From NCBI RefSeq assembly GCF_008087085.1, contig NZ_VIYJ01000003.1:496001-560000 (forward strand): a stretch of DNA of 64,000 bases, given 5' to 3'. The stretch comes from Nocardioides rubriscoriae. GTDB lineage: Bacteria > Actinomycetota > Actinomycetes > Propionibacteriales > Nocardioidaceae. The translations under genes were made by a program, and so were the position numbers. This document shows positions 27,429 to 36,136 of this stretch, piece by piece; the first letter of the stretch is position 1, and the number at the start of each line of letters is the position of its first letter. Under the pieces are notes generated by a model that was not told the DNA's origin, did no database searches, and saw nothing but the letters and a program-made list of their open reading frames with translations.

Positions 27429-30074
27429 ATGACGGAGACCACGAGCGCCACTCCCGCCCCCGACCCGCGCGGACCCCGGTGGTGGCGGCGCTTCCGCCTG
27501 CTGCCACGCACGCTGCGGGTCTCGGCGTACGTCGCCGTGGTGCTGGTGCTGGTGGTGGTGGTCGCCGGGTCGAGCGGGGTGGTGCTGGTGCGCCGCTCCT
27601 TCCCGCAGACCTCGGGCGAGATCACGGTGCCCGGGCTGGCCGGTGACGTCGAGGTGGTCCGTGACGCGCACGGCATCCCGCAGATCTACGCCGACACCAC
27701 CGAGGACCTGATGCGCGCGCAGGGCTACGTGCACGCGCAGGAGCGCTTCTACGAGATGGACGTGCGCCGCCACGCGACCGCGGGCCGGCTGGCCGAGATG
27801 TTCGGCGACGACGCCCTCGAGACCGACGTCTACGTGCGCACCATGGGCTGGCGGCGCGTGGCCGAGGCCGAGCTGCCGCTCCTCGACCCCGACACCCGGG
27901 TGGCCCTCGGCGCCTACGCCGCCGGGGTCAACGCCTACCTCGAGGGCCGCCAGCCCAGCCAGATCTCCCTCGAGTACACGCTCCTCGACGCCCAGGGCCT
28001 CGACTACCGGCCCGAGCCGTGGACGGCGGTCGACTCGCTGGCCTGGCTCAAGGCGATGGCGTGGGACCTGCGCGGCAACATGGTCGACGAGATCGACCGC
28101 AGCCTCACCGCAGCCGCCGTCGGTGCCGACCGCGCCGCCCAGCTGTGGCCGGCGTACCCCCTGGACGAGCACCAGCCGATCGTGACGCAGGGCGCGGTCG
28201 TCGACGGCGTCTTCGAGCAGGACGCCGAGACCGACGCGACCCGGCTGCCGACGCGGCCGGCGCCCTTCGAGCACGTCGCTGACGAGCTGCGCAGCCTCGC
28301 GGCCACCACCGAGCGGATGCCGGCCTGGCTCGGCCGCGGCGACGGCCTGGGCAGCAACAGCTGGGTCGTCTCGGGCGAGCACACCGACACGGGCCTGCCG
28401 ATCCTGGCCAACGACCCCCACCTCGGGGTGTCGATGCCGGGGGTGTGGATGCAGGTCGGGCTGCACTGCCGCACGGTCGGCGAGGCCTGCCCCTACGACG
28501 TCGCCGGGTTCTCCTTCTCGGGCGTGCCCGGGGTGATCATCGGCCACAACGCCGACATCGCCTGGGGGTTCACCAACCTCGGGCCCGACGTCACCGACCT
28601 GTTCGTCGAGCGGGTCGTCGGCGACCAGTGGCGCCACGGCGGCGAGCTGCTGCCGCTGGAGGAGCGCCAGGAGCGCATCGAGGTCGCCGGCGGCGAGCCC
28701 GTCACGATCACGGTCCGGTCGACGGCCCACGGGCCCATCGTCAGCGACGTCGACGACGAGCTGGCCCGGGTCGCCACCGAGGCCGACGTGCCCCGGGGTG
28801 CCGCCGACGACGCCGACGGGCCGGAGTACGCCGTGTCGCTGTCGTGGACCGCGCTGACGCCGGCGCCCACCGCCGACGCCGTGCTGGCGCTCGACCGGGC
28901 GCGGGACTGGACGTCGTTCCGGGCGGCCGCGGCCGACTTCGCCGTGCCCGCGCAGAACATGGTCTACGCCGACCGCGAGGGCCACATCGGCTACCAAGCC
29001 CCGGGCCTGGTGCCGATTCGCAAGTCGGGCAACGACGGCCTGACCCCGTCGGCGGGGTGGCGACCCGAGAACGACTGGACCGGCGAGTACGTCCCCTACG
29101 ACGGCCTGCCCAGCGTGCTCGACCCCGACGAGGGCTTCGTCGTCACCGCCAACCAGGCCGTGACCGGGCCCGACTACCCCTACTTCCTCGGCGACGACTT
29201 CGACCGCGGCTACCGCTCGCAGCGCATTCGCGACCTCGTCGGGTCCCAGCTCGCCGACGGCGGCACCGTCTCGGTCGACGACGCGCTCGCCACCCAGCGC
29301 GACGTGCGCAACCCGCTCGCGCCCGCGCTGGTGCCCTACCTGCTGCGGCCCCGCCTCGACGCGACGTACGACGACGACGGCCAGCGGCTGCTCGACGACT
29401 GGGACCAGACCCAGCCGGCCGACGGTCCGCAGAGCGCGGCGGCCGCCTACTTCAACGTCGTGTGGCGCCACCTGCTCGAGCTCACCTTCGACGACGAGCT
29501 GACCGGCGACCAGCGCCCCGACGGCGGTGACCGGTGGATCGCGGCGGTCACCGACCTGCTCCAGCGCCCCGACGAGGGCTGGTGGGACGACGTCACCACC
29601 GACGAGGTCGAGACCCGCGACGACATCGTGCGCACCGCCCTGCTCGACGCCCGCGACGAGCTCACCTCGACCATCTCGCCCGACCCCGACGACTGGACCT
29701 GGGGACAGCTGCACCGCCTCGAGCTGCGCAACGCGACCCTCGGCGAGTCGGGCATCGGGGTCGTCGAGCGGCTCTTCAACCGCGGCGGCTGGGAGGTCGG
29801 CGGCGGCGGCTCGATCGTCGACGCGACCGGGTGGGACGCCCGCGAGGGCTACGAGGTCGCGACCGCGCCGTCGATGCGGATGGTCGTCTCCCTCGACGAC
29901 CTCGACGACTCCCGCTGGATCAACCTCACCGGCGTCTCCGGTCACGCCTTCCACCCGCACTACGCCGACCAGACCGACCTGATGGTGGCGGGCCGGACGC
30001 TGCCCTGGGCCTTCTCGCGCGACGCCGTCGAGGCGGCCGGCGAGGACACGCTGAGGTTGGTGCCGGCCGACTGA
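27429..30074 (+). CDS. Penicillin acylase family Ntn-hydrolase
   Basis: An 881-aa precursor of a self-cleaving N-terminal-nucleophile amidohydrolase. A membrane anchor or signal occurs at about residues 30-52 (VSAYVAVVLVLVVVVAGSSGVV). The alpha-chain region shows RDAHGIPQIYADTTEDLMRAQGYVHAQERFYEMD. The autocleavage and nucleophile Ser is in LGSNSWVVSG near residue 309, and beta-chain motifs include NDPHLGVSMPG and AWGFTNLGPD. Substrates in this family range from penicillins to acyl-homoserine lactones, so the true substrate is open. Convergent with the cyclo-ligase gene. Confidence 0.92.
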   Translation: MTETTSATPAPDPRGPRWWRRFRLLPRTLRVSAYVAVVLVLVVVVAGSSGVVLVRRSFPQTSGEITVPGLAGDVEVVRDAHGIPQIYADTTEDLMRAQGYVHAQERFYEMDVRRHATAGRLAEMFGDDALETDVYVRTMGWRRVAEAELPLLDPDTRVALGAYAAGVNAYLEGRQPSQISLEYTLLDAQGLDYRPEPWTAVDSLAWLKAMAWDLRGNMVDEIDRSLTAAAVGADRAAQLWPAYPLDEHQPIVTQGAVVDGVFEQDAETDATRLPTRPAPFEHVADELRSLAATTERMPAWLGRGDGLGSNSWVVSGEHTDTGLPILANDPHLGVSMPGVWMQVGLHCRTVGEACPYDVAGFSFSGVPGVIIGHNADIAWGFTNLGPDVTDLFVERVVGDQWRHGGELLPLEERQERIEVAGGEPVTITVRSTAHGPIVSDVDDELARVATEADVPRGAADDADGPEYAVSLSWTALTPAPTADAVLALDRARDWTSFRAAAADFAVPAQNMVYADREGHIGYQAPGLVPIRKSGNDGLTPSAGWRPENDWTGEYVPYDGLPSVLDPDEGFVVTANQAVTGPDYPYFLGDDFDRGYRSQRIRDLVGSQLADGGTVSVDDALATQRDVRNPLAPALVPYLLRPRLDATYDDDGQRLLDDWDQTQPADGPQSAAAAYFNVVWRHLLELTFDDELTGDQRPDGGDRWIAAVTDLLQRPDEGWWDDVTTDEVETRDDIVRTALLDARDELTSTISPDPDDWTWGQLHRLELRNATLGESGIGVVERLFNRGGWEVGGGGSIVDATGWDAREGYEVATAPSMRMVVSLDDLDDSRWINLTGVSGHAFHPHYADQTDLMVAGRTLPWAFSRDAVEAAGEDTLRLVPAD

Positions 30075-30076
30075 CA

Positions 30077-30186
30077 CCACGGTGGTCGTGGAGGTTGCCC
30101 TGGCAACCGCCGGTCGACCTGGCGGCGTCGGCTGCGGTCGAGTGGTCTCGTGACGCTCCCCAGCGGGAGCTCCTCGACCGCCGTGG
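30077..30186. repeat. Head-to-head pair of dispersed hairpin repeats
   Basis: An inverted copy (30077-30119; stem GGTTGC/GCAACC, loop CCTG) faces a direct copy (30144-30186; stem GCTCCC/GGGAGC, loop CAGC). Their outer ends CCACGGTGGTCGTGGAG and CTCCTCGACCGCCGTGG also pair, 15 of 17. The pair fills the gap between convergent genes and probably terminates both. Confidence 0.75.
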
Positions 30187-30193
30187 GGCGGGC

Positions 30194-30778
30194 TCAGAAG
30201 CGGCGCAACCCCGAGGGGGTCACCGCCGCGGTGACCGGCCGGTCGTGCGACTCGACGGGCACGTCGCGGCCGACCTCGTCGTCGTAGAGGGCCACGCAGG
30301 TGAAGGTGCCGACCGGCACGCGGCCCAGCGCGCGGTCGTAGGAGCCACCGCCGCGGCCCAGGCGAAGGCCGGTGGGCGAGACCGCCAGGCCGGGGACGAC
30401 CACCGCGTCGGCGGTGCCGATCGCGTCGACACCGAGACGGCGCGAGGTGGGCTCGAGGAGCCCGAAGCGGGCCGGGGCGAGCCCCGCGTCGCCGTCGTAC
30501 GCCGCCCAGTCGAGGTCGCCGTCGGGGAGCAGCACCGGCAGCACCACGCGCTTGCCGGCGTCGAGCAGCCCGTCGAGCAGCCAGGAGGTGCCGGGCTCGC
30601 TGCCGATCGAGACGTACGCCGCCACGGTGGCCGCCCGGCGTACCTCCTCGGCGGCCAGCAGGTGGCCGGCCAGGGCGCGTGCGAACAGCCCGAGCTCCGC
30701 CACCGCGAGCCGGTGGCGGGCGGTCGTCAGCTGGTCGCGGAGGGCCAGCTTTGCCGGACTGGGTTGTGACGCGGGCAC
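30194..30778 (-). CDS. 5-formyltetrahydrofolate cyclo-ligase
   Basis: ATP-dependent enzyme that converts 5-formyl-THF to 5,10-methenyl-THF, returning it to the active folate pool. 194 aa, the usual length. N-terminal basic helix KLALRDQLTTAR, substrate region VAAYVSIGSEPGT, and the family signature GLRLGRGGGSYDRALG near residues 137-152. GTG start at 30778. Divergent from the UGPase gene, matching Rv0992c beside Rv0993. Confidence 0.92.
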   Translation of the reverse strand: MPASQPSPAKLALRDQLTTARHRLAVAELGLFARALAGHLLAAEEVRRAATVAAYVSIGSEPGTSWLLDGLLDAGKRVVLPVLLPDGDLDWAAYDGDAGLAPARFGLLEPTSRRLGVDAIGTADAVVVPGLAVSPTGLRLGRGGGSYDRALGRVPVGTFTCVALYDDEVGRDVPVESHDRPVTAAVTPSGLRRF

Positions 30779-30801
30779 GACAGGAGCCTAGGCTCGCCCG
30801 C

Positions 30802-32178
30802 ATGGGTAGTCCCGCACTGAAGAGGGCACGCGAGAAGATGGTCGACGCCGGCGTCGACGAGGTCGCGATCGACACGTTCGCGCACTACTTCCGCCTCCTC
30901 GAGCACGGTGAGACCGGCATGGTCCCGGAGTCGATGATCGACCCGGTCGACATGCCGTCGCTGGCCGACGTGGAGGTCGACGACGAGGTCGCCGCCGAGG
31001 CGATCCGGCACACGGTCGTGATCAAGCTCAACGGGGGCCTCGGCACCTCGATGGGCATGAGTCGGGCCAAGTCGCTGCTGTGCGTGCGCAAGGGGTTGTC
31101 GTTCCTCGACATCATCGCGCGCCAGGTGCTCCACCTGCGCGCGGAGCACGACGCGACGCTGCCGCTGATCTTCATGAACTCGTTCCGCACCTCCGCCGAC
31201 ACGATGGCCGCGCTCAGCCGCTACGACAGCCTCGCCGTCGACGGCCTGCCGCTGGAGTTCCTGCAGAACAAGGAGCCCAAGCTCCTCGCCCAGGACCTCT
31301 CGCCGGTGTCGTGGCCCGCCGACCCCGACCTCGAGTGGTGCCCGCCCGGCCACGGCGACCTCTACACCGCGATGCGCGGCACCGGCCTGATCGACCTGCT
31401 CCTCGAGCGCGGCTTCAAGCACGTCTTCGTCTCCAACTCCGACAACCTCGGCGCCGTGCCCGACCCGCGGGTCGCCGGCTGGTTCGCCTCCTCGGGTGCA
31501 CCGTTCGCGATCGAGGCCGTACGCCGTACGGCGTCGGACCGCAAGGGCGGCCACTTCGCCCGGCGGCGCAGCGACGGCCGGCTGGTGCTGCGCGAGAGCG
31601 CCCAGGTGCCGGCCGCCGACCAGGCGTCGCTGGCCGACCTCGAGCGCCACCGGTTCTGCTCGACCAACAACCTGTGGTTCGACCTCGCCGCGATGAAGTC
31701 CGCGCTCGACCAGCGCCACGGCATCCTCGGCCTGCCGCTGATCCGCAACGTCAAGACCGTCGACCCGGGCGACCCCTCGACGCCGGAGGTGATCCAGGTC
31801 GAGACCGCCATGGGTGCGGCGATCGAGGTCTTCGACGGCTCGCTGCTCATCGAGGTCGGGCGCGACCGGTTCGTGCCGGTCAAGACGACCAATGACCTGC
31901 TGGTGCTGCGCTCCGACGTCTACGACATCGGCACCGACTTCGTGCTCGACCAGGTGGCCGCCGAGGTGCCGTTCGTCGACCTCGACGGCGCCCACTACAA
32001 GCTCGTCGGCGACTTCGACCGGCGCTTCCCCGAGGGGGCTCCCTCGTTGGCCAGGGCCACCTCGTTCAAGGTCGGCGGCGACGTCACGTTCGGCCAGGGG
32101 GTCCAGGTCGTCGGCGACGTCGCGATCGACGCCAAGGACGCCGACCGCGTCCCGACCGGCACGGTGCTCCAGTCCTGA
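30802..32178 (+). CDS. UTP-glucose-1-phosphate uridylyltransferase, eukaryotic-type UDPGP family
   Basis: Makes UDP-glucose from UTP and glucose 1-phosphate. At 458 aa it is much longer than the bacterial GalU family (about 300). Its nucleotide motif KLNGGLGTSMGMSRAKSLL (residues about 75-93), the LPLEFLQNKEPKL loop, WCPPGHGDLY and the C-terminal hexapeptide-like end FKVGGDVTFG-GVQVVGDV are those of the UDPGP (PF01704) family. TAGGCT (30789-30794) sits 7 nt before the ATG, so it looks leaderless. It occupies the galU position of the mycobacterial cluster and overlaps moeA by one base (TGATG). Confidence 0.92.
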   Translation: MGSPALKRAREKMVDAGVDEVAIDTFAHYFRLLEHGETGMVPESMIDPVDMPSLADVEVDDEVAAEAIRHTVVIKLNGGLGTSMGMSRAKSLLCVRKGLSFLDIIARQVLHLRAEHDATLPLIFMNSFRTSADTMAALSRYDSLAVDGLPLEFLQNKEPKLLAQDLSPVSWPADPDLEWCPPGHGDLYTAMRGTGLIDLLLERGFKHVFVSNSDNLGAVPDPRVAGWFASSGAPFAIEAVRRTASDRKGGHFARRRSDGRLVLRESAQVPAADQASLADLERHRFCSTNNLWFDLAAMKSALDQRHGILGLPLIRNVKTVDPGDPSTPEVIQVETAMGAAIEVFDGSLLIEVGRDRFVPVKTTNDLLVLRSDVYDIGTDFVLDQVAAEVPFVDLDGAHYKLVGDFDRRFPEGAPSLARATSFKVGGDVTFGQGVQVVGDVAIDAKDADRVPTGTVLQS

Positions 32179-33440
32179 TGAGCGACCGCCTGCGCACCGT
32201 CGACGAGCATGTCGCCGTCATCCTCGACGCCGTCGACCCGCTGCCCGACTTCCAGCAGCCGCTGATGGACGCGCTCGACCTGGCCTGCGCCGAGGACGTC
32301 CACTCGCCGCTGCGGCTGCCGCGCTTCGACAACTCCGCCATGGACGGCTATGCCGCCCGCGCCGCCGACATCGTCACGGCGAGCTCCGACAGCCCGGTGA
32401 CCCTGCCGGTCGTCGGCGACATCGGGGCCGGCCAGTCGCCCACCCCCGTCAGCGAGCTCGCCCCCGGCACCGCCGCCAAGATCATGACCGGGGCGCCGCT
32501 GCCCGCCGGCGCCGACACCGTCGTGCCCTACGAGTGGACCGACCGCGGCGCCGACCACGTGCGCATCGACCGGGCCGCGAGCGCCGGCCAGCACGTCCGC
32601 TACGCCGGCGAGGACGTCGCCGAGGGCGACCTGCTCGTCGAGGTCGGCACCGCCCTGGGCCCCCGTCACCTCGGCCTGCTCGCCTCGGTCGGGCGCTCCG
32701 CCGTCCGCGTGCGGCCGCGCCCGCGCGTCGTCATCGTCTCGACGGGCTCCGAGCTGCGCGAGCCCGGCGTCGCGATGGAGGCCGGACGCGACGACGACGC
32801 GATCTACGACGGCAACTCCTACCTCCTGGCCGGCGCCGCCCGCCGGGCTGGCGCCGTGCCGTTCCGCGTCGGACTGGTCCCCGACCAGCCCGAGGCCTTC
32901 CTCGCCGCGCTCGACGACCAGGTCGGGCGCGCCGACCTCGTGGTCACCTCCGGCGGCATCTCCATGGGCGACTACGACGTGGTCAAGGCCGCGCTCACGC
33001 CCTCGGGCACCGTGTGGTTCGGCGGCCTGGCGATGCAGCCCGGCAAGCCGCAGGGCTTCGGCCACGTGCTCCACGGCACCCGTGAGGTGCCGTTCTTCGC
33101 CCTGCCCGGCAACCCCGTGTCGTCGTACCTCTCCTTCGAGATGTTCGTGCGCCCCGCGCTGCGCCGGATGATGGGGTTGACCCCCGAGTCGCGGCCCACG
33201 GTCCGGGCGCGGCTCACCCACGCCGTGACCTCGCCGCCCGGACGCCGCCAGTTCCTGCGCGGGGTCGTCACCGTCGGCGCCGACGGCACCACCGTCACCG
33301 AGGTCGCCCCCGTCGGGGGCTCGGGCTCCCACCTGGTGGGTGACCTCGCCGCCTCCGACGCATTGATCGTGGTGCCCGAGGACGTCACGGCGGTGGCCGC
33401 GGGCGAGACCGTGACCGTGATCCGTCTCGACCAGGACTGA
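32178..33440 (+). CDS. moeA: Molybdopterin molybdotransferase MoeA / gephyrin-like Glp
   Basis: A 420-aa MoeA-fold protein. Domain III motifs are LRLPRFDNSAMDGYA and KIMTGAPLPAGADTVVPYE. The MPT-binding domain has VVIVSTGSEL, IYDGNSYLL, VVTSGGISMGDYD and FFALPGNPVSSYLSFEMFVRP. MoeA inserts molybdate into molybdopterin. In Corynebacterium the ortholog in this gene order (galU-glp-rimJ-glpR) is Glp, which binds FtsZ and the membrane receptor GlpR. Here moaC and mog follow directly, so a real moco role is also likely. Confidence 0.92.
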   Translation: MSDRLRTVDEHVAVILDAVDPLPDFQQPLMDALDLACAEDVHSPLRLPRFDNSAMDGYAARAADIVTASSDSPVTLPVVGDIGAGQSPTPVSELAPGTAAKIMTGAPLPAGADTVVPYEWTDRGADHVRIDRAASAGQHVRYAGEDVAEGDLLVEVGTALGPRHLGLLASVGRSAVRVRPRPRVVIVSTGSELREPGVAMEAGRDDDAIYDGNSYLLAGAARRAGAVPFRVGLVPDQPEAFLAALDDQVGRADLVVTSGGISMGDYDVVKAALTPSGTVWFGGLAMQPGKPQGFGHVLHGTREVPFFALPGNPVSSYLSFEMFVRPALRRMMGLTPESRPTVRARLTHAVTSPPGRRQFLRGVVTVGADGTTVTEVAPVGGSGSHLVGDLAASDALIVVPEDVTAVAAGETVTVIRLDQD

Positions 33441-33446
33441 GGCCGC

Positions 33447-33929
33447 ATGAGTGACCGGTTGACCCACGTCGACGAGAGCGGCGCCGCCCGCATGGTCGAC
33501 GTCTCCACCAAGGACGTCACCGCCCGTACGGCGACCGCGTCGGGCCGCGTGCTCGTGTCGCCGGCGGTGATCGCGCTGCTGCGCGGGGAGGGCGTGCCCA
33601 AGGGCGACGCGCTCGCGGTCGCCCGCATCGCCGGCATCATGGGCGCCAAGCAGACCTCGACCCTGATCCCGCTGTGCCACCCGCTCGCGCTCTCGTCGGT
33701 CACCGTCGACCTGGTCGTCACCGACACCTCCGTCGACCTCACCGCCGCGGTCCGCACCACCGACCGCACCGGCGTCGAGATGGAGGCGCTGACCGCCGTC
33801 TCGGTCGCCGCGCTCACCGTGGTCGACATGGTCAAGGCGGTCGACAAGGCCGCGGTCATCACCGACGTCCGCGTCGAGACCAAGACCGGCGGCAAGAGCG
33901 GCGACTTCCTGCGGGCGGACCCGTCGTGA
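33447..33929 (+). CDS. moaC: Cyclic pyranopterin monophosphate synthase MoaC
   Basis: Second half of the first moco step, with MoaA, forming cyclic pyranopterin monophosphate. 160 aa, normal length. LTHVDESGAARMVDVSTKDVT, the KQTSTLIPLCHPL motif and GVEMEALTAVSVAALTVVDMVKA are diagnostic. It starts 6 nt after moeA and overlaps mog by four bases (GTGA). Confidence 0.96.
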   Translation: MSDRLTHVDESGAARMVDVSTKDVTARTATASGRVLVSPAVIALLRGEGVPKGDALAVARIAGIMGAKQTSTLIPLCHPLALSSVTVDLVVTDTSVDLTAAVRTTDRTGVEMEALTAVSVAALTVVDMVKAVDKAAVITDVRVETKTGGKSGDFLRADPS

Positions 33930-34402
33930 GCCTGCGTGCCGAGGTCGTCGTCGCCTCCAACCGTGCCGCGGCCGGCGTCTACGCCGACGAGACCGGGCCG
34001 CTCATCGTCATCGCGCTCCAGGAGCTCGGCTTCGCGGTCGACGCGCCGGTCGTCGTACCCGACGGCGACCCGGTGGGCGCCGCGATCCGCGCCGCCGTCG
34101 ACGGGGGAGCGCGGCTCGTGCTCACCACCGGCGGCACCGGGCTGACGCCGACCGACCGCACCCCCGAGCAGACCCGGGCGCTGCTCGACCGCGAGGTGCC
34201 CGGCATCGCCGAGGCGATCCGCGCGGCCGGTGCCGCCGCGGGGGTGCCGACGGCGGTGCTGTCGCGTGGCCTGGCCGGCGTCGTCGGCGACTGCCTGGTG
34301 GTCAACCTCCCCGGCTCTCGCGGTGGGGTCAAGGACGGGCTCGCCGTGCTGCGCCCCATCCTGGTGCACGCCGTGGAGCAGGTCGTCGGGAGCGACCACT
34401 GA
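33926..34402 (+). CDS. mog: Molybdopterin adenylyltransferase (MogA/MoaB)
   Basis: A 158-aa enzyme that adenylylates molybdopterin before metal insertion. The motifs are VVVASNRAAAGVYADETGP, LVLTTGGTGLTPTDRTPE and VVNLPGSRGGVKDGLAVL. The GTG start at 33926 overlaps the moaC stop, so moeA-moaC-mog form one translational unit. Paralogs named MoaB and MogA are hard to tell apart from sequence alone. Confidence 0.92.
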   Translation: MSLRAEVVVASNRAAAGVYADETGPLIVIALQELGFAVDAPVVVPDGDPVGAAIRAAVDGGARLVLTTGGTGLTPTDRTPEQTRALLDREVPGIAEAIRAAGAAAGVPTAVLSRGLAGVVGDCLVVNLPGSRGGVKDGLAVLRPILVHAVEQVVGSDH

Positions 34403-34440
34403 GCCCCCGGTGGGGCCGCGGTGCGCGGGGCGGGTGGCCG

Positions 34441-35037
34441 GTGACCCTCACCAGCGGTTCCTCGCCCACCGTGACCCTGCGGCCGCTGCGCCGCTCCGAC
34501 CTGGCCGCCTGGCGCTCGGCGCGCCAGCGCAACGCCGTGTGGCTGGTCCGCTGGGACGCCACGGCGCCGCCCGGCTCGCCGCCGCGACCGGTCACCTTCG
34601 GCACCCTCGTACGCCGGCTGTCGGCCTCGGCCCGGGAGGGCACCACCCTGCCGTGGGCCGTCGAGGTCGACGACCACTTCGCCGGGCAGCTCACCGTCAA
34701 CAACATCGTGCGCGGCTCGGCGCAGTTCGCGTCGATCGGCTACTGGATCGACCAGGCCTTCGCGGGGCGCGGCGTGATGCCGCGCGCCGTCGCGATGGCT
34801 GTCGACCACTGCTTCGAGGTCGCCGGCCTGCACCGCATCGAGGTCGCCATCCGTCCCGAGAACTCCAACTCGCTGCGCGTGGTCGAGAAGCTCGGCTTCC
34901 ACGAGGTCGGCTACGCCCCACGCTTCCTGCACATCGACGGCGACTGGCGCGACCACCGGCTCTACGCGATCACCAAGGAGGAGGTCCCCCTGGGCCTCCT
35001 GCGCCGCTACGAGGCCAGCCTGGAGGCCGGCTCCTAG
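34441..35037 (+). CDS. rimJ: GNAT N-acetyltransferase of the RimJ/RimL type
   Basis: A 198-aa acetyl-CoA N-acetyltransferase. Start of the fold VTLRPLRRSDLAAWRSARQRN, the AcCoA loop in GYWIDQAFAGRGVMPRAVAMAVDHCF, then IRPENSNSLRVVEKLGFHEVG. The RimJ/RimL set acetylates ribosomal protein N-termini. The exact substrate here is not shown, but the place matches Rv0995. Starts at GTG 34441, 38 bp after mog, and is followed by a double hairpin. Confidence 0.87.
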   Translation: MTLTSGSSPTVTLRPLRRSDLAAWRSARQRNAVWLVRWDATAPPGSPPRPVTFGTLVRRLSASAREGTTLPWAVEVDDHFAGQLTVNNIVRGSAQFASIGYWIDQAFAGRGVMPRAVAMAVDHCFEVAGLHRIEVAIRPENSNSLRVVEKLGFHEVGYAPRFLHIDGDWRDHRLYAITKEEVPLGLLRRYEASLEAGS

Positions 35038-35041
35038 TCCC

Positions 35042-35137
35042 AGGTCCACGCCGACCCGTCGCGTAGACGCGACGGGTCGGCGAGGAATTGCGCCGACCCG
35101 TCGCGTAGACGCGACGGGTCGGCGAGGGGGTGGACCT
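35042..35137. repeat. Nested double-hairpin element (30-bp family)
   Basis: Two identical 30-bp hairpins (35051-35080 and 35093-35122) have 13-bp arms CCGACCCGTCGCG/CGCGACGGGTCGG and loop TAGA. Outer arms AGGTCCAC (35042-35049) and GTGGACCT (35130-35137) enclose both. Probably a terminator for the moco/rimJ unit. The same hairpin family occurs after tatD. Confidence 0.8.
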
Positions 35138-35215
35138 CAGGAGTCACAGCAGCAAATCTCCGACACACCTGTTGACATCCGCCCCGCGATGGGTCAGCGC
35201 TCCTAACCTCGGGCT

Positions 35216-36085
35216 GTGGACCTGAGCGCACTGATCTTCGTCGCCCTGGCGGTGGCCTGGGCCACCTACCTGATCCCGAAGGCGCTGCGGCACCACGAGG
35301 ACAGCAGCGCCTCACGCACCGTCGAGGGGTTCTCGGTGCGGTTGCGGGTGCTGGCCCGCCGCGAGCCGGTCGACTCCCGGTCGGCCCGCCTGGTCGTCCC
35401 GGGCAAGCCGGCCGTCGCGGTCGAGTCGTCGGTCCCCGTCGACACCCCGGTCGCCACCCCCGTCGCCACGGTCCCGCCCGCCGTACGCCGCGCCGCGGCC
35501 GCGCGGGCCGCGCGCCGCCGGCTGCGTGTCGTGCTCACCATCGTGCTCGCCGGGGTCGCGGTCGCCGTGGCCGCGGCGCTGGGCCACCTGTCCTTCGCCT
35601 GGCTCGCGGTCCCCGGGGTCGTGCTCGTCGCCTGGCTCGTCGCCTGCCGCCTCATGGTCAAGCGCGAGCGCGCCGTGGCCGGGCCCACCCGCCGCCTGCC
35701 GCTGATCACCGAGGACCCCACACCGGCCACCGACGAGGGCGACCCGGCCACCGAGGAGATCGTCGCGGTCCAGGCCGAGATCACGGTCGAGGCCGAGATG
35801 CAGGCCGGGAAGCAGGCCGAGCGCGTCGCCGAGCAGGAGCCCGCCGCCGACGCCGGTCCGGCGTCGGCCGGCTGGGACCCCGTCCCGGTCACGCTGCCGA
35901 CCTACGTCGGCAAGGAGCCCGCCGCCCGCCGCTCGGTGCGCACCATCGACCTCGACGCCACCGGCGTCTGGACCTCCGGCCCGCTCGCGGCCGACTCGGC
36001 CCTGGCCCGGGAGGCCGACGCCGAGCGCAAGACCCGCAGCGCGCGCGCCGAGGCCGAGCAGCGGCGGCGCGCCGCCGGCTCCTGA
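35216..36085 (+). CDS. sepX: Divisome membrane protein SepX/GlpR
   Basis: A 289-aa protein. The first span is LIFVALAVAWATYLIPKAL (residues 4-22). The second span pair is LRVVLTIVLAGVAVAVAAALGHLSFAWLAVPGVVLVAWLVACRL, read in two pieces near 103-146. An acidic linker and a conserved region follow, ending DPVPVTLPTYVGKEPAARRSVRTIDLDATGVWTSG in pieces. These features and the position after rimJ match Rv0996, named GlpR in Corynebacterium and SepX in Streptomyces, a divisome component. TAACCT (35204-35209) 6 nt before the GTG suggests a leaderless mRNA. Confidence 0.85.
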   Translation: MDLSALIFVALAVAWATYLIPKALRHHEDSSASRTVEGFSVRLRVLARREPVDSRSARLVVPGKPAVAVESSVPVDTPVATPVATVPPAVRRAAAARAARRRLRVVLTIVLAGVAVAVAAALGHLSFAWLAVPGVVLVAWLVACRLMVKRERAVAGPTRRLPLITEDPTPATDEGDPATEEIVAVQAEITVEAEMQAGKQAERVAEQEPAADAGPASAGWDPVPVTLPTYVGKEPAARRSVRTIDLDATGVWTSGPLAADSALAREADAERKTRSARAEAEQRRRAAGS

Positions 36086-36101
36086 CCGGCGGCGAAACCC
36101 C

Positions 36102-36129
36102 ACCGGACACCTGTCCGGTCCACTAGGTT
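36102..36129 (+). promoter_or_regulatory. Palindrome and leaderless -10 before DUF1295 gene
   Basis: ACCGGACACCTGTCCGGT (36102-36119) is an 18-bp inverted repeat with 8-bp arms, and TAGGTT (36124-36129) lies 7 nt before the ATG. The dyad ends 4 bp before the -10, where a repressor would block RNA polymerase; it could instead terminate sepX transcription. Confidence 0.5.
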
Positions 36130-36136
36130 CGCCCAC

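Noticed and set aside
27402..30875. An 1157-aa minus-strand frame across penicillin acylase
   Set aside because: No domain, low-complexity composition, and it lies antisense to an obvious Ntn-hydrolase; it is a shadow frame.
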